From Hymenobacter aerilatus (GTDB lineage Bacteria > Bacteroidota > Bacteroidia > Cytophagales > Hymenobacteraceae): a stretch of DNA of 64,000 bases. Shown in pieces: positions 61,981 to 64,000 of this stretch. Below the pieces are notes generated by a model. The model searched no databases and was not told the origin of the DNA. It saw nothing but the letters and a program-made list of their open reading frames with translations. The translations under genes were made by a program, and so were the position numbers. Numbering within the stretch: position 1 is the stretch's first letter; every line of letters starts with the position of its first letter. The DNA lies in NCBI RefSeq assembly GCF_022921095.1, contig NZ_CP095053.1, forward strand, positions 310,001-374,000, given 5' to 3'.

Positions 61981-62433
61981 TTATTGGGTAGGGTAGGAAA
62001 TAGCGGGATACCCTGCCACAGATGGCGTCGGCCGTTTGCGGGCGAACATATGTCCGCGCCCCTCCGAGTCTGTATCGCGCAGGTAGAGGCGGTTGCCAAC
62101 AATGGTGTAGTACTGATGCGCCCGATATCCATGGTACACAATCAGTTGCTTGCGCCGGCTGCGGCGACGCAGCGAGAACTGCGCTGCCCCAGTCATAGAG
62201 TTGTCCTGGTAGAAGCGGGCTCGGCCGCGCCGGTCAAAATCTACGGCACTGGTATGTCCTACTACGGCAGGCGTCAGTTTTAAGGAGTCGGAAGGCAATG
62301 TAGTTTCCACCCATTCCCAGCGGCCTACCAACTGGTCTTCCACACCCGCCACCGAATCCCGACTGCAGCCTGTTGTTAGGAAACCGCCCACGCACAGAAG
62401 TATAAGGCTTCCCTTTGCGTATAGTTTGTTCAT
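61981..62433 (-). CDS. lipoprotein, possibly lipocalin-like, unknown
   Basis: 150 residues. The signal ends in a lipobox Cys23 (GGFLTTGCSRD). The mature part starts with LVGRWEWVETT, the beginning seen in lipocalin-like proteins, and is beta-rich with a basic RRRSRRKQ loop. The function is not predictable. It is divergent from aroB with 141 bp between, and same strand as the proline dehydrogenase. Confidence 0.7.
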   Translation of the reverse strand: MNKLYAKGSLILLCVGGFLTTGCSRDSVAGVEDQLVGRWEWVETTLPSDSLKLTPAVVGHTSAVDFDRRGRARFYQDNSMTGAAQFSLRRRSRRKQLIVYHGYRAHQYYTIVGNRLYLRDTDSEGRGHMFARKRPTPSVAGYPAISYPTQ

Positions 62434-62574
62434 AAATAGATACTTAGATAGTGTAATAGAAACCCCACGCTAACATGATTCAATAAAGCCACGAAAGGTT
62501 GCAGCAAATCACGCTATTTTTACCGGAGTCCTTGCGGATTTTATGCAAAAAATTTACCAGAAAATTCAATAGCT

Positions 62575-63615
62575 GTGGTAGCTCCTCTTTTCATCGGCTC
62601 CGAATCGTTGGCTGAACTGGCTGCTTTGCTGGCACGCCCTGCCGTAGGGCAGGTAATAGTAGTAACAGACGACAACACGCAACGCCTGTGTTACCCCTTA
62701 CTACGGCCCTACCTGCCCGCCAAGCACAGCGTAGTGGTACTACCGGCAGGAGAGGAGTTTAAGACACTTAGTAGTTGCGAGTTGGTGTGGAACGAACTTA
62801 CGACGGAGCGCGCCGACCGGTTTGCTGTGGTCGTGAACCTGGGTGGCGGGGTAATCACGGACCTAGGTGGCTTCAGCGCAGCCCTATATAAACGGGGCAT
62901 CCGGTTTATGCAAGTGCCCACTACCTTGCTGGCACAGGTAGATGCCAGCGTGGGTGGCAAAACCGGTGTGGACTACCAAGGCTTCAAAAATCACATTGGC
63001 GTGTTCCAGGAGCCGGCGGGCGTGTTCATCGACCCACAATTTTTACAAACGTTGGACCCGCGGCAGCTCAAATCGGGATACGCAGAGATTGTGAAGCACT
63101 GGCTGATTGCCGATGCCGACGCCTTTGCCACTGGCCGCCACATAGGTCTATTTGTGGAAGACTGGACGCCAATAATTCGGGCATCAGTAAAAACTAAAGA
63201 GGCAATTGTAGCGCAAGACCCATTGGAAAGTGGCTTGCGCAAAATTCTGAATTTCGGCCACACGGTGGGTCACGCACTGGAAAGCTACCTGCTCACGCAG
63301 CCCAGCCGCGAGATTCTGCACGGCGAGGCCGTGGCCGCGGGCATGATCTGCGAAAGCTGGCTATCGGTGCAGAAAGGTCTGCTGAGCCCCGAAGAGCTGG
63401 ACAAGATTGAAACGTTCTTGTTCTCAATTTATGAGAAGGTGCCGTTCGTATCGCTGGAAACGGAAGCCATTGCCGATTTTGCCCGGCAGGATAAGAAAAA
63501 CGCCGGTACTACCATCAACTGCACGCTGCTAGAGGCCATTGGCCGCGCCGTATACGATCAGCCTATTACGGTGCAGGATGTAGCCGATTCGCTGCGTTAC
63601 TACCAAAAGATATAG
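62575..63615 (+). CDS. aroB: 3-dehydroquinate synthase
   Basis: 346 residues from a GTG at 62575; no in-frame ATG precedes it and the start fits the family (APLFIGSESL). NAD and zinc motifs: NLGGGVITDLGGF, GGKTGVDYQG, GYAEIVKHW, FGHTVGHALES and HGEAVAAGM. It makes 3-dehydroquinate from DAHP, shikimate pathway step 2, in the cytoplasm. It stops with TAG and is followed, in the same frame, by aroA. Identification is secure. Confidence 0.95.
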   Translation: MVAPLFIGSESLAELAALLARPAVGQVIVVTDDNTQRLCYPLLRPYLPAKHSVVVLPAGEEFKTLSSCELVWNELTTERADRFAVVVNLGGGVITDLGGFSAALYKRGIRFMQVPTTLLAQVDASVGGKTGVDYQGFKNHIGVFQEPAGVFIDPQFLQTLDPRQLKSGYAEIVKHWLIADADAFATGRHIGLFVEDWTPIIRASVKTKEAIVAQDPLESGLRKILNFGHTVGHALESYLLTQPSREILHGEAVAAGMICESWLSVQKGLLSPEELDKIETFLFSIYEKVPFVSLETEAIADFARQDKKNAGTTINCTLLEAIGRAVYDQPITVQDVADSLRYYQKI

Positions 63616-63726
63616 CAAGTAATAGTCGCGCCGGTTTTGCTTAAGCAATGGCATTTCCAAAAACGGTCGGCGCACAGGCTTACAGCATACAGTACCCGAT
63701 CTTTCACACCTAATGTACCCTTTCTT

Positions 63727-64000
63727 TTGTCTACTACCCTTACTTGGTCTAATCAGCCTTTGAGCGGCACGGCACAGCTGCCGGCTTCTAAAAGCGAAAG
63801 CAACCGCGCCCTCATCATTCGGGCGCTGGCGGGCGGTGGCCAACTCGACAACCTATCCGATGCCAACGACACGCAGCTAATGCAGCGCCTGCTAGCCAAC
63901 CCCGCGGCTACAGAATTCGACGCGGAAGATGCCGGCACAGTGATGCGCTTTCTAACCGCCTACCTTGCCGCCACCAATAGCCACGGCCTGCTCACGGGCA
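63727..64000 (+). CDS. aroA: 3-phosphoshikimate 1-carboxyvinyltransferase (EPSP synthase), 5' part
   Basis: The right edge cuts the gene. Translation from a TTG at 63727 gives MSTTLTWSNQPLSGTAQLPASK and then SESNRALIIRALAGGG (displayed in parts: MSTTLTWSNQPL, GTAQLPASKS, ESNRALIIRAL), the diagnostic EPSP synthase N-terminus with the phosphate-binding Lys-Ser-x-Ser-Asn-Arg. AGTVMRFLTAYLAAT follows (the PEP-site region). There is no ATG in this frame between the aroB stop and here, so TTG is the likely start. It shares the operon with aroB. Confidence 0.9.
   Translation, partial: MSTTLTWSNQPLSGTAQLPASKSESNRALIIRALAGGGQLDNLSDANDTQLMQRLLANPAATEFDAEDAGTVMRFLTAYLAATNSHGLLTG

Noticed and set aside
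62543-62572. Nine-codon leader peptide (ATG at 62543) upstream of aroB
   Set aside because: It lacks aromatic-codon runs or terminator/antiterminator folds expected of an attenuator, and short frames like this arise by chance in AT-rich leaders.
1-64000. Many long open frames antisense to, or in other frames of, real genes (e.g. 22529-23044, 33159-33764, 49571-50341)
   Set aside because: GC-rich coding DNA leaves the complementary frames open. These translations have no domain, no signal and biased low-complexity composition, and they overlap well-supported genes completely.

Overview
The window looks like chromosomal DNA of a moderately GC-rich member of the Bacteroidota, most likely a Hymenobacter-type genus of the Cytophagales. 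This is inferred from protein content: a type IX secretion C-terminal sorting domain on a glycoside hydrolase, the ftsX / DUF3098 / uppP / truB gene order, TANNTTTG promoter elements, and CarboxypepD_reg-like surface proteins. Nearly all of it reads as core chromosome. I saw no rRNA, tRNA, CRISPR array, prophage or transposase gene.

Layout. 1-4245: membrane cluster (DUF4350, DUF4129, a multi-pass protein, SpoIIM family, divergent RDD protein). 4526-8635: GNAT-nitrilase fusion, small lipoprotein, and scoA/scoB split by a GxxExxY gene. 8666-11152: two paralogous CarboxypepD_reg proteins. 11397-15574: ribF, truB, uppP, DUF3098, ftsX. 15710-21168: large DUF2723 membrane protein and an OmpR-type two-component pair. 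21188-29417: tamB, tsaD, smpB, an NlpC/P60 peptidase, an HNH nuclease. 29660-38000: hydrolases, DUF3298 lipoprotein, sterol desaturase-family protein, porin, TerB-like protein, secreted phytase-esterase-like protein. 38090-45011: degenerate antitoxin-like remnant, AT-rich DUF4261 gene, ABC exporter, TPR histidine kinase lacking the usual phospho-acceptor, M28 peptidase. 45243-51890: GH16 glucanase, rhamnose mutarotase family, dienelactone hydrolase, type B carboxylesterase, GAF protein, cupin, Kazal lipoprotein. 52134-62433: two YtxH proteins, lysS, an unknown 346-residue protein, Prc protease, a YflT-like stress protein, proline dehydrogenase, small unknowns. 62575-64000: aroB and the start of aroA.

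The most notable signal lies between the genes. At least twelve hairpin elements of one superfamily, mostly 75-145 bp, are scattered through the window. Their arms begin GTCATNCTGAGC, several share a conserved loop, and at least two copies are inserted in the opposite orientation. Two further unrelated large hairpins occur at 11221 and 31900. A different arrangement, a near-perfect 41-bp inverted repeat, exactly brackets the GxxExxY (PD-(D/E)xK-type) gene inserted between scoA and scoB and looks like a minimal mobile cassette. There is also a pervasive CTACCC/GGGTAG bias that dictates codon choice (Leu-Pro written CTA-CCC).
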